A DNA stretch of 64,000 nucleotides from assembly GCA_964485395.1 (NCBI GenBank), contig CAZAJF010000007.1, positions 1 to 64,000 on the forward strand, given 5' to 3'. Positions 25,457 to 34,056 of the stretch are shown one piece after another (position 1 is the stretch's first letter; each line of letters begins with the position of its first letter). A program made the translations under genes and the position numbers. Below the pieces are notes generated by a model. That model did not search any database and had not been told where the DNA came from. It saw only the letters and a list, made by a program, of their open reading frames with translations. Origin of the DNA: JANNSO01 sp964485395 (GTDB lineage: Bacteria; Spirochaetota; Spirochaetia; Treponematales; UBA12059).

Positions 25457-27346
25457 TTATTTAGCCAGAGCCTTTTCCATGTCCTTGAAGAACGCCGCCT
25501 TCAGGGCATCGACCTGTTTCGTGGTAAGAATGTTTTTTTCCACGCTCATGCCCTTGTACTTGAAGCGCGTCACGCCGAAGCCGCCGCGGGGGACGGTATA
25601 CGGAGGAACCTTGCTCATCGTGTACGCGCCGCCGCCGGCCATGTACGGGATTATATAGGCGCGGTCGATCAGCATTTTCTCGGCCTTCACGAAAATCGAG
25701 TAACGCTCGGAAAGCCCCACCTTGGAATCGGCTTCCTTGACCAAGGCATCCACCTCGGGATCGGAATACATGCCGGCGTTCACGCCGCCCTTGGTGACGA
25801 GACGGCCGAGCTGGGCCATCGGATCGGCGTAGGCAAAGCGGAAATTCTCGCGGGTAATGTCAAAGAGCCCAGGTTCCACGCATTGGCCGTACTGGTCGTC
25901 TACCCATTGGCCCAGCACCACATCAACGTTCTGCGCGCCGAACACGTCCTTCATGAGGGCCTGGAACAGCAGCGCGAACTTCGTGTTCAGGGAATCAGGG
26001 CCATGTGCGTACAGAATAGTTAAGGGAAGCTTGCCGTCTACGTCGAACTGCGCTATGGGCTTCATGTCCACCGTAGCGGCCGTTACGCCCTTGATGTTTC
26101 CCTTGCCGTCGGTAAGCTCGGCTATGGCCTTGGCCATGTATTCGCGGGCTTTGACCGGGTCGTAGGTCTTGGTTCCGAGCGCCTTGAGCTCCTTCAAGCC
26201 CGCGTAATCGGTATAGTCGCGGCCCTTTTCGTCAAACACGGTGGCTTCGGGAATTATGGTGCTGCGGCTCGGCGCCGTGGGATTGATGGGGTCGTACAGC
26301 GCCATCAGTTTCGCGTGGTCTATTCCATAGTACAGGGCTTTGCGGAAATTCACGTTGTTCACGAACGCCTTGAACTCGGGGTTCTTCGACAGGAAAAAAT
26401 ACTCGTACCAGTACGTCACGGTGGAACGATCGGCCAAGAACACGTTTGCGGCGTATTTAGAGTTGCCGAGGCCCTTGACCTGGTCGGCGGTAAGCGTCGT
26501 CGTGCTCAGTTCGCCGCGCATGAACATCTGCAGTTCGATGGCGGGGTCGGTAACTTTCTGCATGGTGACGGTCTTTACCTTGACGTTCTTCTTGTCCCAG
26601 TTGTTTTCGTTGCGGGTAAGCACGATCTGCTTGTCGCGGGTGTAGTCGGACAGGTAATACGCGCCGGAATACAGCAGTCGCTCCTTGGCGGTGCCGAAGT
26701 TGTCGATGCCCACTTTATCCAAGAAGGTCTTCTCCACCGCGTTGAACATGTCCATGGTCAGGTAGGACAGGAACCATGGCGTCGGCTTTGTCATTTTATA
26801 CTGCAAGGTATATTTATCGATGGCCTTGATGCCCACGACGGTATCGAACGTCGCAAGCACTTGCTCGCGCGTCTTGTCTTTCACCTTGCCGCTGGTTATG
26901 TCGAGGATGAGGTTATAGTAATCCGCCAGTCCGGCGAGCACCGACTTGATGGAGCTTACGTTCTTGATGGCATTCTTGGGATCGGCGACGTAACGCATGC
27001 CTTCGACGAAGTCGTCGGCGGTAATCTCGTATTCGGTCGCCTTGCCCAGGTGGTCCACCCACATAAGGCCCTTCTTCAGCGTAAAGGTCCAAACAGTACT
27101 GTTGTCGGAGGCGACCCAACTCTGCGCGATGCAGGGAATGATTCCGCCGAACCTGTCCTGCTCAACAAGCTGGTCCTGTGTATTGGCGGCCACGCGCTGC
27201 GCGGTCGTATCGATCAAGTACAGGTAATTGAGGTTCTTGGGCTCTTCGCTGTACGTAGTGCTGTAGCGATCCGCACCTGACTGCGCAACAATGGCTGTCA
27301 TCATCGAAAGGGAAATCATGATCGCGGAAATAATCCTGCGTTTCAT
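25457..27346 (-). CDS. oppA: Oligopeptide ABC transporter substrate-binding protein
   Basis: A 629-residue periplasmic or membrane-associated binding protein of the peptide/nickel family. It has a Sec signal (MKRRIISAIMISLSMMTAIVAQ) without a lipobox cysteine. The family pattern is visible in STTYSEEPKNLNYL, TFTLKKGLMWVDHLG with a following AADFVEGMRYVADP-like block, and RKALYYGIDHAKL. The start at 27346 has AAGGAGG upstream. It heads oppABCDF under a predicted sigma-54 promoter, directly downstream of a cyanophycinase gene, which suggests beta-aspartyl or other amino-acid-rich peptides as cargo. Specificity cannot be read from the sequence. Confidence 0.92.
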   Translation of the reverse strand: MKRRIISAIMISLSMMTAIVAQSGADRYSTTYSEEPKNLNYLYLIDTTAQRVAANTQDQLVEQDRFGGIIPCIAQSWVASDNSTVWTFTLKKGLMWVDHLGKATEYEITADDFVEGMRYVADPKNAIKNVSSIKSVLAGLADYYNLILDITSGKVKDKTREQVLATFDTVVGIKAIDKYTLQYKMTKPTPWFLSYLTMDMFNAVEKTFLDKVGIDNFGTAKERLLYSGAYYLSDYTRDKQIVLTRNENNWDKKNVKVKTVTMQKVTDPAIELQMFMRGELSTTTLTADQVKGLGNSKYAANVFLADRSTVTYWYEYFFLSKNPEFKAFVNNVNFRKALYYGIDHAKLMALYDPINPTAPSRSTIIPEATVFDEKGRDYTDYAGLKELKALGTKTYDPVKAREYMAKAIAELTDGKGNIKGVTAATVDMKPIAQFDVDGKLPLTILYAHGPDSLNTKFALLFQALMKDVFGAQNVDVVLGQWVDDQYGQCVEPGLFDITRENFRFAYADPMAQLGRLVTKGGVNAGMYSDPEVDALVKEADSKVGLSERYSIFVKAEKMLIDRAYIIPYMAGGGAYTMSKVPPYTVPRGGFGVTRFKYKGMSVEKNILTTKQVDALKAAFFKDMEKALAK

Positions 27347-27424
27347 AGTACCGGCCTCCTTGGCTGATTTTTTGGTCGGGTACCGGCCGCATACGCGGAG
27401 AATCGCACCCTTGTCCTTTCTTAG

Positions 27425-27441
27425 AGCAAGAACCGTACCAA
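27425..27441 (-). promoter_or_regulatory. Sigma-54 promoter for oppABCDF
   Basis: Minus strand TTGGTACGGTTCTTGCT. It carries the invariant GG (27439-27438) and GC (27427-27426) separated by exactly 10 bases and matches the TTGGCACG-N4-TTGCW consensus except for one base in the -24 block. The predicted start is about 27414, leaving a leader of some 68 bases before oppA. A sigma-54 activator is encoded 1.3 kb upstream. Confidence 0.72.
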
Positions 27442-27450
27442 TCAAGATTC

Positions 27451-28647
27451 TTACGATAACAAAGTTATGGAAATCGATACGGGAATTATATCCACAATGA
27501 CGTTTTCAAAAGAAGTCCGCGCCCCGGCCCAGCCCCGGGTAAATCCAGGACGTCGGCCAAGGTGGATTTCCCAACAGAGCAGGTCATCGTCATTTTTGAG
27601 CCCTGTCCCCATCAAGAAGCTTTTTCCGTACATCACATTGCCGATCTTATCCTCAAACAGGCAGTCCAACTTGTTATCCACGACAAAATTGGCGATAAAC
27701 GCGGCCAAGGTTCCGTATCCCGACAAAACCCCGGATGCAATCGGCTTTTCCACCGAGTAATATTCGGTACCAGGCAGAATTTCCTTCTTGCCGGGAAAAC
27801 AGACCACTCCGGTATCAAAAGAGTACCTGTCACCTTCGGTTAAATATGACAGCCCCAGGTTTTGTATGCGTAGCCGTCCGTTCGCGCGGGTTCTTCCATC
27901 AATGTCCGGATTTAAAATATAAACGCCGCCGCTTCCAATAACGTCGATGCTTTCCTTTTCCAGATCCACCACGATGGCCGTATCTTCCGCAATGCCAAAC
28001 GCCGGCCTCCGTGCGTCATCGGTGAACGCGACTTCAGCCAGTCGCATGAGCCTCGCGCGCGTATCAAAGTGTTGATCGATGACCCCTGCGGAAAAAAAGC
28101 CGAACCCCGTGGCTGTCAGCAGGGCATCGCTTATCTCCTCGCCTGCGGCAGTTTCGGCACGAAGCTCCGCCATAGCGCCGAAACTGGTACCGCCGCCAAG
28201 CATGATATCGCCCATAACGGCCGCGCCTGCGCTGGAGCCGCCGATTACGCAGCCTTGCGCCAGTTTTTTCCGCATCAATGCCAGCAAAGGCGTATCCGTG
28301 CCATCGCGTTCCTGCAAGGCTTCTACCAAGGCATTCTGATCTCCGCCGTAAATCCAGAAAGCATCGGCCTGCTCGGCCTTGGCCAATTGATCCGAATTTC
28401 GTGCGCCATTCTGCCATTGCGGCCTCGCAAGCGAAACCTCAAGCAGGGAAATGTTGGATTCGGGGACTCCCAGATTGACCAAAGTGCGAACATGTCTTAA
28501 AAAAGCGGCATCCGGCTCAGACGATGCCGATGGCAGCAATACGAATCGCTTATGAACGCCGCCAGCTGCGGCAATGTATGCGCTAAAAATCTTATTGCTT
28601 GAGGCCGAGACTTCTCCACCGGCGATTAGTAAGCTTCCATTACTCAT
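27451..28647 (-). CDS. cphB: Cyanophycinase-like S51 peptidase
   Basis: Serine peptidase of family S51 that cleaves cyanophycin (an aspartate-arginine storage polymer) to beta-Asp-Arg dipeptides. The 398-residue protein has FWIYGGDQNALVEAL, the nucleophile Ser139 in GGSSAGAAVMG, and FFSAGVIDQHFDTRARLMRL, a block typical of cyanophycinases rather than peptidase E. There is no signal peptide, so it acts in the cytoplasm. A C-terminal extension of about 120 residues goes beyond the usual intracellular enzyme (about 270) and is unassigned. It lies between a sigma-54 activator and oppA; iadA is next upstream. No cyanophycin synthetase is in the window. Confidence 0.85.
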   Translation of the reverse strand: MSNGSLLIAGGEVSASSNKIFSAYIAAAGGVHKRFVLLPSASSEPDAAFLRHVRTLVNLGVPESNISLLEVSLARPQWQNGARNSDQLAKAEQADAFWIYGGDQNALVEALQERDGTDTPLLALMRKKLAQGCVIGGSSAGAAVMGDIMLGGGTSFGAMAELRAETAAGEEISDALLTATGFGFFSAGVIDQHFDTRARLMRLAEVAFTDDARRPAFGIAEDTAIVVDLEKESIDVIGSGGVYILNPDIDGRTRANGRLRIQNLGLSYLTEGDRYSFDTGVVCFPGKKEILPGTEYYSVEKPIASGVLSGYGTLAAFIANFVVDNKLDCLFEDKIGNVMYGKSFLMGTGLKNDDDLLCWEIHLGRRPGFTRGWAGARTSFENVIVDIIPVSISITLLS

Positions 28648-28737
28648 TGCATCCTCTTAATTGGTTTTATTGGTTATTAAAATAGCCTAATAAACCTATT
28701 TAGCCATTTAACTTGATAATTGGTTTCATGCGAAACC

Positions 28738-30780
28738 CTATTGAACCAAAGCAAGTATCCGACGGCCTTCAGAAGTCAGGCGACTTCCTTTTCGTCCTCT
28801 GCCGGTACAGACCAAAAGCAAAGAACCGAGCCGCTTCAGCGAGGCGCGTACGGAACCGGGACCCAGGAAAAAACCTTTGGAGCAGATTAATTCGGCGATC
28901 GTATCCCGGCCGGCGGCGCTCCCGTTCGTCTCTAATTCGGCGATTGCCCGCAATACAAGCCGATCGTCCTCCTCGAGAGGAACCCCGGGTTCGCCGGAGC
29001 CGCCCGGAAATCCCGGAATGGAAGAGGCCCCGGACTCGAAATACGAGGAGTCAGGCAGGTCTACGGCGCCGATTCCGCTGCCTTCCCGCACTGCCAGCAT
29101 ATAGGTAAGCATGTTCCGGAGCTCGCGGACATTGCCCGGCCAATCGCGGGACGAAAGGGATTCGAGCACATCCCCGGAAACAGTAATATTCTTTTGCCCT
29201 TCAAGCTCAAGAAACCTCTCGATCAGCGCCGGAATATCCGAGCGACGCTCGCGGAGCGGCGGAATGGAAAGCCAACCCATCTTAAGCCTGAAGTACAGGT
29301 CTTCGCGGAACTGGCCCCGCCTGGCCTTTTCGAAAATATCCTCGTTGCTCGCGGCTATTACCCGGACATCCACTTTTTTGATATCGCTTCCGCCGACTCG
29401 CATCACCTCGCGCTCCTGAAGCACGCGCAGCAGCCTGGTCTGCACCTTGGGAGAGATGTTGCCGATCTCGTCCAAAAAAAGCGTGCCGCCGTTTGCCTGC
29501 TCGAAAAGACCGGGTTTCCCGCCTTTTTTTGCGCCTGTAAAAGCGCCTTCCTCGTAACCGAACAGCTCGCTTTCGATGAGGTCGTCGGATAGCGAGCCCA
29601 GGTCCACCGCGAGGAACGGCCCCTCGGAACGGGCGCTCGCCGCATGGATGGCGGAGGCGAACAGCTCCTTGCCGGTTCCGCTTTCTCCGTGCACCAAAAT
29701 CGAAAGATCCGTGGATGCCAATTTCGCGGCTATTTTTTTCGCGTGCCTCAGAGATTCGCTTTCGCCTACGATGTCCGAAAACACCCATTTTGCGACGTGT
29801 CCGCGGCGGCGATACTCGCGGCCCAGCCTGGCGGAGACCGCTTCGATGTCGCCTTCTGTACGGAACACGGCGACGGTATGCTCGCCGTCGTCCAGGTCGA
29901 AACGCTGCACCAGCACGGTACCGCCGGGCAACTTGAACGCCGCCTCCGCCTGCCCGTAGCGCGATTCCAGGAATTCCAGCAACTCATGCTGGCGGACGAG
30001 AGAGACAAGACTGCTGCCTACGCCGGCTCCTGCGCGGAGCGCGAGCAACTCCTTGAGTTCCTCGTTGCATACCGATACCCGTCCGTTCATGTCGTAGACG
30101 AGCACCCCGTGGCTTAAGCTATTGATGACCGAGCCCAGATGCCCTGAAAGGCGCCTGGCTTCCTCGGTGGATTTCGCCAGTCGCCTGGCCAAGCTTACGA
30201 TTTTGGCGAGGTATCGCCGGGAAAAGGACTCGATATCCTCGTAGGGAATATGAAGGCGCGCAAAAATTTCGGCAATCGTCCCGAATCCGAAAATCCTGGC
30301 GCCGATATCGATGATTTCCGGGCAACTCTGCGGAACCAACTGAGGCTCGCCGGCAACTACGGCAACGGCGTACTCTTGGGGAGGAGGAGGCAAAGCGGGA
30401 TGCCAAGCAAGCCAAGAAACCGCGTCCAACCCCAAATCAAGGAGCGACTCCACGCACTCTCCGGCGGTTTCCTGCCGGTCGTTGACGAAGAGGACTTTCG
30501 TGCCCACGGGCAAAGCCACGACTTTCTCCAATGCGTCAGGGTCCACCGTGCGCTTGCCTACGATAACACTGCCTTTTACCGGCAGGCAACCTAGCAGCCT
30601 CATGTCCTCGAGAACCAGTTCGCTGGAAAGCACGAACAGGTCCGCGTCCAGCGAATCGGGAAGGCCACCGTTCACCCAGTATGTTTTTATGTTTACCCTG
30701 CCGGCGAGATACGTCTCCAGCTGGCGCGACAATGCGCGGGCCGTACTCTCGCTTCCGCCGACGATGGCGAGTACTGTCAT
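28738..30780 (-). CDS. Sigma-54-dependent transcriptional activator
   Basis: A 680-residue enhancer-binding protein. Residues 1-200 form an uncharacterised sensor region; a PAS-like domain follows (VINSLSHGVLVYDMNGRVSVCNEEL). The AAA+ domain has HGESGTGKELFA (Walker A), the sigma-54-contacting GAFTGAKKGG, GGTLFLDEIGNISPKVQ and DWPGNVRELRNML. The C-terminus lacks an obvious Fis-type helix-turn-helix and instead looks like a winged helix (about 590-680, with GPGSVRASLKRLGSLLLV). The ATG shares a base with the iadA stop (TGATG), so the two are co-translated. It is the likely activator of the sigma-54 promoters before iadA and oppA. Confidence 0.88.
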   Translation of the reverse strand: MTVLAIVGGSESTARALSRQLETYLAGRVNIKTYWVNGGLPDSLDADLFVLSSELVLEDMRLLGCLPVKGSVIVGKRTVDPDALEKVVALPVGTKVLFVNDRQETAGECVESLLDLGLDAVSWLAWHPALPPPPQEYAVAVVAGEPQLVPQSCPEIIDIGARIFGFGTIAEIFARLHIPYEDIESFSRRYLAKIVSLARRLAKSTEEARRLSGHLGSVINSLSHGVLVYDMNGRVSVCNEELKELLALRAGAGVGSSLVSLVRQHELLEFLESRYGQAEAAFKLPGGTVLVQRFDLDDGEHTVAVFRTEGDIEAVSARLGREYRRRGHVAKWVFSDIVGESESLRHAKKIAAKLASTDLSILVHGESGTGKELFASAIHAASARSEGPFLAVDLGSLSDDLIESELFGYEEGAFTGAKKGGKPGLFEQANGGTLFLDEIGNISPKVQTRLLRVLQEREVMRVGGSDIKKVDVRVIAASNEDIFEKARRGQFREDLYFRLKMGWLSIPPLRERRSDIPALIERFLELEGQKNITVSGDVLESLSSRDWPGNVRELRNMLTYMLAVREGSGIGAVDLPDSSYFESGASSIPGFPGGSGEPGVPLEEDDRLVLRAIAELETNGSAAGRDTIAELICSKGFFLGPGSVRASLKRLGSLLLVCTGRGRKGSRLTSEGRRILALVQ

Positions 30781-31955
30781 CAAAAGCGTGCCACCAATCC
30801 TGTCTCGAAAGTTCCCAGTTTCACCGGCTTGCCCTCCAGCACCATAATAGCGCCGCGCGCGATTACCGTAGCGGGAACGAATCCCTCGTTCATGATAACT
30901 ATATCCGCATCCGCTCCGGGTTCAAGCCTTCCTTTGCGGGAAAGCTTCAGAATCCGCGCAGGATTCGCGCTTATCGGCGCAAGAACGCATTCAAGCGGAA
31001 GAGAATCGCGAATGCAGGCTTCGCGAAGCATGACAAGCAAGCTGGAACACGTGCCTACGTCCAAACCGGACAGCGCCCCGTAGAGATCAAAACGAGGCAA
31101 GCTGCCTTGCCCGTCGCTCGTAACCGTAACGTTCGCCAGAGACTGTCCGTCGGACGTCAGTCTGGATAATACGCCGGCCGCGCTTGACTCTCCGTCCCCG
31201 GGGACAGAGCTCGCGGTAAAATCCGCGTTCCCGCCTGCCTGGAGCCAAAGAGAGGCCTGAAGCATCAATTCCGGGTTCCGGTTGCAATGAGTGGGCAAAA
31301 ACTGCGTGCGCGGCAACTCCCGGTCGGAAATAATCCGCTCGAGCTGGCTAAAACCCGAAGGCGCATCGCCCAGGTGCACATTGACGATACCCGCCTTGCC
31401 GGAAAGCATCCCCGCAACACGAGCCTCGGTGGCCACCCGGCAAATTTCCGCGTCTGACGGCTTGCTCGAACGATGGTCGGAAATCGCCAGCTCACCTGCC
31501 CCAATTATCGGGTCAATCATCATAATATCCTTGGAAACGTCGCCGGTAATCGTTTTTACGGGAAATCGGTAGGAGCCGGTATAGCACCAGGCGGATAGTC
31601 CTTCTTCGCGTAGGGCGTATACTTTTGCCACGAGCGATTCCAGGCTTCGAGCCACGCCGTCAGTGCCCAGAACGCCAACAACCGTCGTTACGCCGTTCAT
31701 CGTCGCGCCGGACAAAGTCAATTCGGGGGTTCGGGTATGATATCCACCTTCGCCGCCGCCGCCGGTCAAATGCACATGCGCGTCTATCAAGCCCGGAATT
31801 ACAATTCGCCCGCCCGCATCGATCATGTCGCAGGGAATCCCCGCCGGTGCGTCAATATGCTTCTGAATGTCGATTATTCTTTCCGCAGCCACCAAAATAT
31901 CGCACACGCCAAGCGGATTCGGCGCGAATACATTTGCGTTCTTTATTAAAAGCAT
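30780..31955 (-). CDS. iadA: Isoaspartyl dipeptidase (IadA-like amidohydrolase)
   Basis: Binuclear-zinc amidohydrolase that splits beta-aspartyl dipeptides, the products of cyanophycinase and of damaged proteins. The 391-residue protein has the metal ligands His60 and His62 in IDAHVHLTGGGGEGG, AISDHRSSKPS, HLGDAPSG, LPTHCNRNPELM and TSDGQGSLPRFD, all in the IadA order. At the place where E. coli IadA has its carbamylated Lys162, this protein appears to have Glu155 (GAGELAISDHR). A sigma-54 promoter lies 52-69 bases upstream. The gene is followed by the activator and then the cyanophycinase. Confidence 0.88.
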   Translation of the reverse strand: MLLIKNANVFAPNPLGVCDILVAAERIIDIQKHIDAPAGIPCDMIDAGGRIVIPGLIDAHVHLTGGGGEGGYHTRTPELTLSGATMNGVTTVVGVLGTDGVARSLESLVAKVYALREEGLSAWCYTGSYRFPVKTITGDVSKDIMMIDPIIGAGELAISDHRSSKPSDAEICRVATEARVAGMLSGKAGIVNVHLGDAPSGFSQLERIISDRELPRTQFLPTHCNRNPELMLQASLWLQAGGNADFTASSVPGDGESSAAGVLSRLTSDGQSLANVTVTSDGQGSLPRFDLYGALSGLDVGTCSSLLVMLREACIRDSLPLECVLAPISANPARILKLSRKGRLEPGADADIVIMNEGFVPATVIARGAIMVLEGKPVKLGTFETGLVARF

Positions 31956-32006
31956 ATCCTTGCATCCTTTCAGTACCGGCGGGAATTTATCCGCCAGTCC
32001 TTATAA

Positions 32007-32024
32007 TGCAATGATCATGCCATA
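32007..32024 (-). promoter_or_regulatory. Sigma-54 promoter for iadA
   Basis: Minus strand TATGGCATGATCATTGCA. GG (32021-32020) and GC (32009-32008) are 10 bases apart, and both the TGGCA and TTGCA blocks fit the consensus. The predicted start is near 31996, about 41 bases before the ATG, which is preceded by AAGGAT. Confidence 0.75.
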
Positions 32025-32060
32025 TCCCTAAAAAATAATTAAATCGACCTGCCGCGAAGT

Positions 32061-32963
32061 TTACGCTATCTGCGACTCTTCCAAATCAAGCCGCTTGAGC
32101 TTCTTGCGGAAGTTGGTTGTATTGTCGTCCATGATCTCGCGCAGATACTGCATTTGCCGCTCGATGGATTCCACATAGGGGTTTCCCTTCACGGCCTGTC
32201 TTTCGGCGAAATGAGGCTCCGCATAACGCTGCGTATTTAAAAGAAAATCAGAGAGGCGCGTCTTCGTATACTCGTAAAACCCAAGCGTTTTTTTAAGCAT
32301 GTCGAATTCCGTGTCGTAGCCGGGAAAGCCGGCTTCCTTGAATTCATAATAGAGAAACAGGAGCTTTTCAAGATAGGTTCGATCGGCCATCTGCCCGAGC
32401 AGATCGGCGCTTCCCAGCATGGCTCCCGCAAGAGCTTCCCCGGGGGTGTCGTCGCACAGCACGCCGGAAGAGATATCGGTAACCAGGATCAGCCTGCCCA
32501 CGCGGGCGGCTTGGTCGTGGGAAAGCCCGAAAGCCCCGGCATTATTCCGAGCAAAGGCGGCGCTCCTTGGAACATGGTGTTTCGTATGCTTGGCGCCCGT
32601 GCCGGAGGTATCCCCTGATTCTTGAATATAGCCTGAGTCATGCAGCAGCGCGGCTACGCAAATATCCTGGGCAAGAGCCGCATCCAACGGTTTTTCGCTT
32701 AGGTTATAGCCGTCCAGGATTCGAAGCGTAGCGACGAATACATCCTGGGTATGGTTCCAGTCGTGGTAATCGGTATTACAGGCGGCATAGCCGGGATATT
32801 TCCCCGCATACAGGTTCTCCGTGTGAGCAAATGACGCTGCAAGGGAATCCGCGGCAGGTTGGCCATACCAGGCCCCATAGTATTCGAGGCATTCTTTTAT
32901 GGTAGATCGCAAGGCGGTATGCACAAAAAACCGGGACGCATCAGGAATCGAATCGCTTCCCAT
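32061..32963 (-). CDS. HD-domain phosphohydrolase, PDEase-like
   Basis: A 300-residue soluble protein with the metal site of HD/cyclic-nucleotide phosphodiesterase proteins: NTDYHDWNHTQDVFVATLRIL (similar to the YHNxxHAxDV signature), VAALLHDSGYIQ and a later ILVTDIS. The C-terminal 90 residues are charged and helical. It may hydrolyse a cyclic nucleotide or other phosphoester; the class is not certain. The start at 32963 is chosen for GGAGGG five bases upstream. It lies upstream of iadA on the same strand, but the sigma-54 promoter between them suggests separate control. Confidence 0.75.
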   Translation of the reverse strand: MGSDSIPDASRFFVHTALRSTIKECLEYYGAWYGQPAADSLAASFAHTENLYAGKYPGYAACNTDYHDWNHTQDVFVATLRILDGYNLSEKPLDAALAQDICVAALLHDSGYIQESGDTSGTGAKHTKHHVPRSAAFARNNAGAFGLSHDQAARVGRLILVTDISSGVLCDDTPGEALAGAMLGSADLLGQMADRTYLEKLLFLYYEFKEAGFPGYDTEFDMLKKTLGFYEYTKTRLSDFLLNTQRYAEPHFAERQAVKGNPYVESIERQMQYLREIMDDNTTNFRKKLKRLDLEESQIA

Positions 32964-33056
32964 TAAAACCCTCCACGGCTGGCGCGCGCACGAACCGCCG
33001 AAATACAATATTTTGACTTGAATATAGCGCAGTTTTTTCGTAAAACCATGAAATTT

Positions 33057-33092
33057 AAAAAAACCGTCTCCCTCTGAAGGAAAACGGTTTTC
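33057..33092 (-). terminator. Rho-independent terminator
   Basis: Read on the minus strand, AAAACCGT and ACGGTTTT form a stem around a TTTCCTTCAGAGGGAG loop and are followed by a T run. It lies just beyond the stop of the DUF4234-like gene. Confidence 0.75.
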
Positions 33093-33112
33093 AATTGATC
33101 TATTTTATTGTA

Positions 33113-33409
33113 TCAGGCGACTTCGTTCAGTTTACTCTGAAGTATAGCCATACCGATCGGGCCGAGAAAGAACATGAGTAAAAAGGAAGTACCGGACGAG
33201 AACGCATTATTCGTTACTTGGGCCACGCCAACGCAGAACTTCCACATGTAATAATAATTCGCGATCGGGATGAATATCAAAATCCAGTGAGGTATCTCGG
33301 CGCCCTTTGCCTTCATCTCGGCCGCGACGCTGATGTACCAATAAATCAAATAGATGCCGAACGTAAGAAACGGGAAAAAGAATACGCCTACCGGACTTCG
33401 CTTCTTCAT
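33113..33409 (-). CDS. DUF4234-like membrane protein
   Basis: A 98-residue membrane protein with two or three hydrophobic segments. The segment FFFPFLTFGIYLIYWYISVAAEM matches the YxxYWxY-type signature of the DUF4234 family, followed by a WILIFIPIANYYYMWKF helix. No function is known for the family. The start at 33409 (MKKRSPV) has an excellent AGGAGG site. It is transcribed alone, with its own terminator. Confidence 0.78.
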   Translation of the reverse strand: MKKRSPVGVFFFPFLTFGIYLIYWYISVAAEMKAKGAEIPHWILIFIPIANYYYMWKFCVGVAQVTNNAFSSGTSFLLMFFLGPIGMAILQSKLNEVA

Positions 33410-33528
33410 GATTCCTCCTGGGACAACGTTGATTCTTGAAATCATGCGGAACTAAAATGATCCGCGATTTCTAAATAAATTATGACCGAAGGAATTCGTC
33501 TGTCAAGGGAAGCCAGATAAAAACATGC

Positions 33529-33557
33529 TTGCACGGCTCATTTAAATAGCGTAAACT
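33529..33557 (+). promoter_or_regulatory. Promoter for the eight-gene plus-strand operon
   Basis: TTGCAC (33529-33534), a 17-base spacer and TAAACT (33552-33557) form a reasonable sigma-70 promoter. The expected start near 33564 leaves a 24-base leader with GAGGAG before the ATG at 33588. Confidence 0.55.
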
Positions 33558-33587
33558 GAAAAGCAGCAGTGACTACGAGGAGATTTT

Positions 33588-34055
33588 ATGAAATCGAAAG
33601 CAGTAGCCTATTTATTATGGTGGTTCCTCGGAATATTCGGCGCTCATAAATTCTACCTGGATAAAGTGGGCACGGGAATCGCCTATCTGTTTACCGGTGG
33701 ATTCGTCGGCATCGGCTGGTTCATCGACGTGTTCACGCTGAGCGGTCAGGTCGATCTCTACAACAGCCAGCACGGCGGCCTGATTGGCGGCCAGCAAAAT
33801 CAACAGCAAAGCCAGAATATCGTAGTCAACGTCAACACCCCGGCAGGAGCCCCCGTGCCGCAAGTTACCGTCAGCGCGGAAAAACAGATACTCAGCCTTA
33901 CCAAAGACAACGAAATCCTTACCATTAAACAGATCATCGCGCACACCAACCTCGAGATAGACGAAGCCGAGGAAGCCGTGAAAAAACTGGTGGGCAGAGG
34001 TATGGCCAAAGAGCTCATCGAGGCGGACGGAAAAATCAAGTACGACTTCAGCTGA
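33588..34055 (+). CDS. TM2-domain protein with winged-helix-like tail
   Basis: The 155-residue protein begins with a TM2 domain: two membrane helices (YLLWWFLGIFGAHKFYLDK and GIAYLFTGGFVGIGWFIDVF) with the typical GxHKFYL turn. A glutamine- and asparagine-rich linker (GGQQNQQQSQN) follows. Residues about 100-155 form a small helical module resembling a winged helix (TIKQIIAHTNLEIDEAEEAV). A similar module ends the next gene's product. It has the first position and strongest ribosome binding site in the operon. Function unknown. Confidence 0.82.
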   Translation: MKSKAVAYLLWWFLGIFGAHKFYLDKVGTGIAYLFTGGFVGIGWFIDVFTLSGQVDLYNSQHGGLIGGQQNQQQSQNIVVNVNTPAGAPVPQVTVSAEKQILSLTKDNEILTIKQIIAHTNLEIDEAEEAVKKLVGRGMAKELIEADGKIKYDFS

Positions 34056-34056
34056 C

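Noticed and set aside
28648..28737. Sigma-54 promoter before the cyanophycinase
   Set aside because: Every GG on the minus strand in this AT-rich gap was checked for a GC 10 bases later and none fits.
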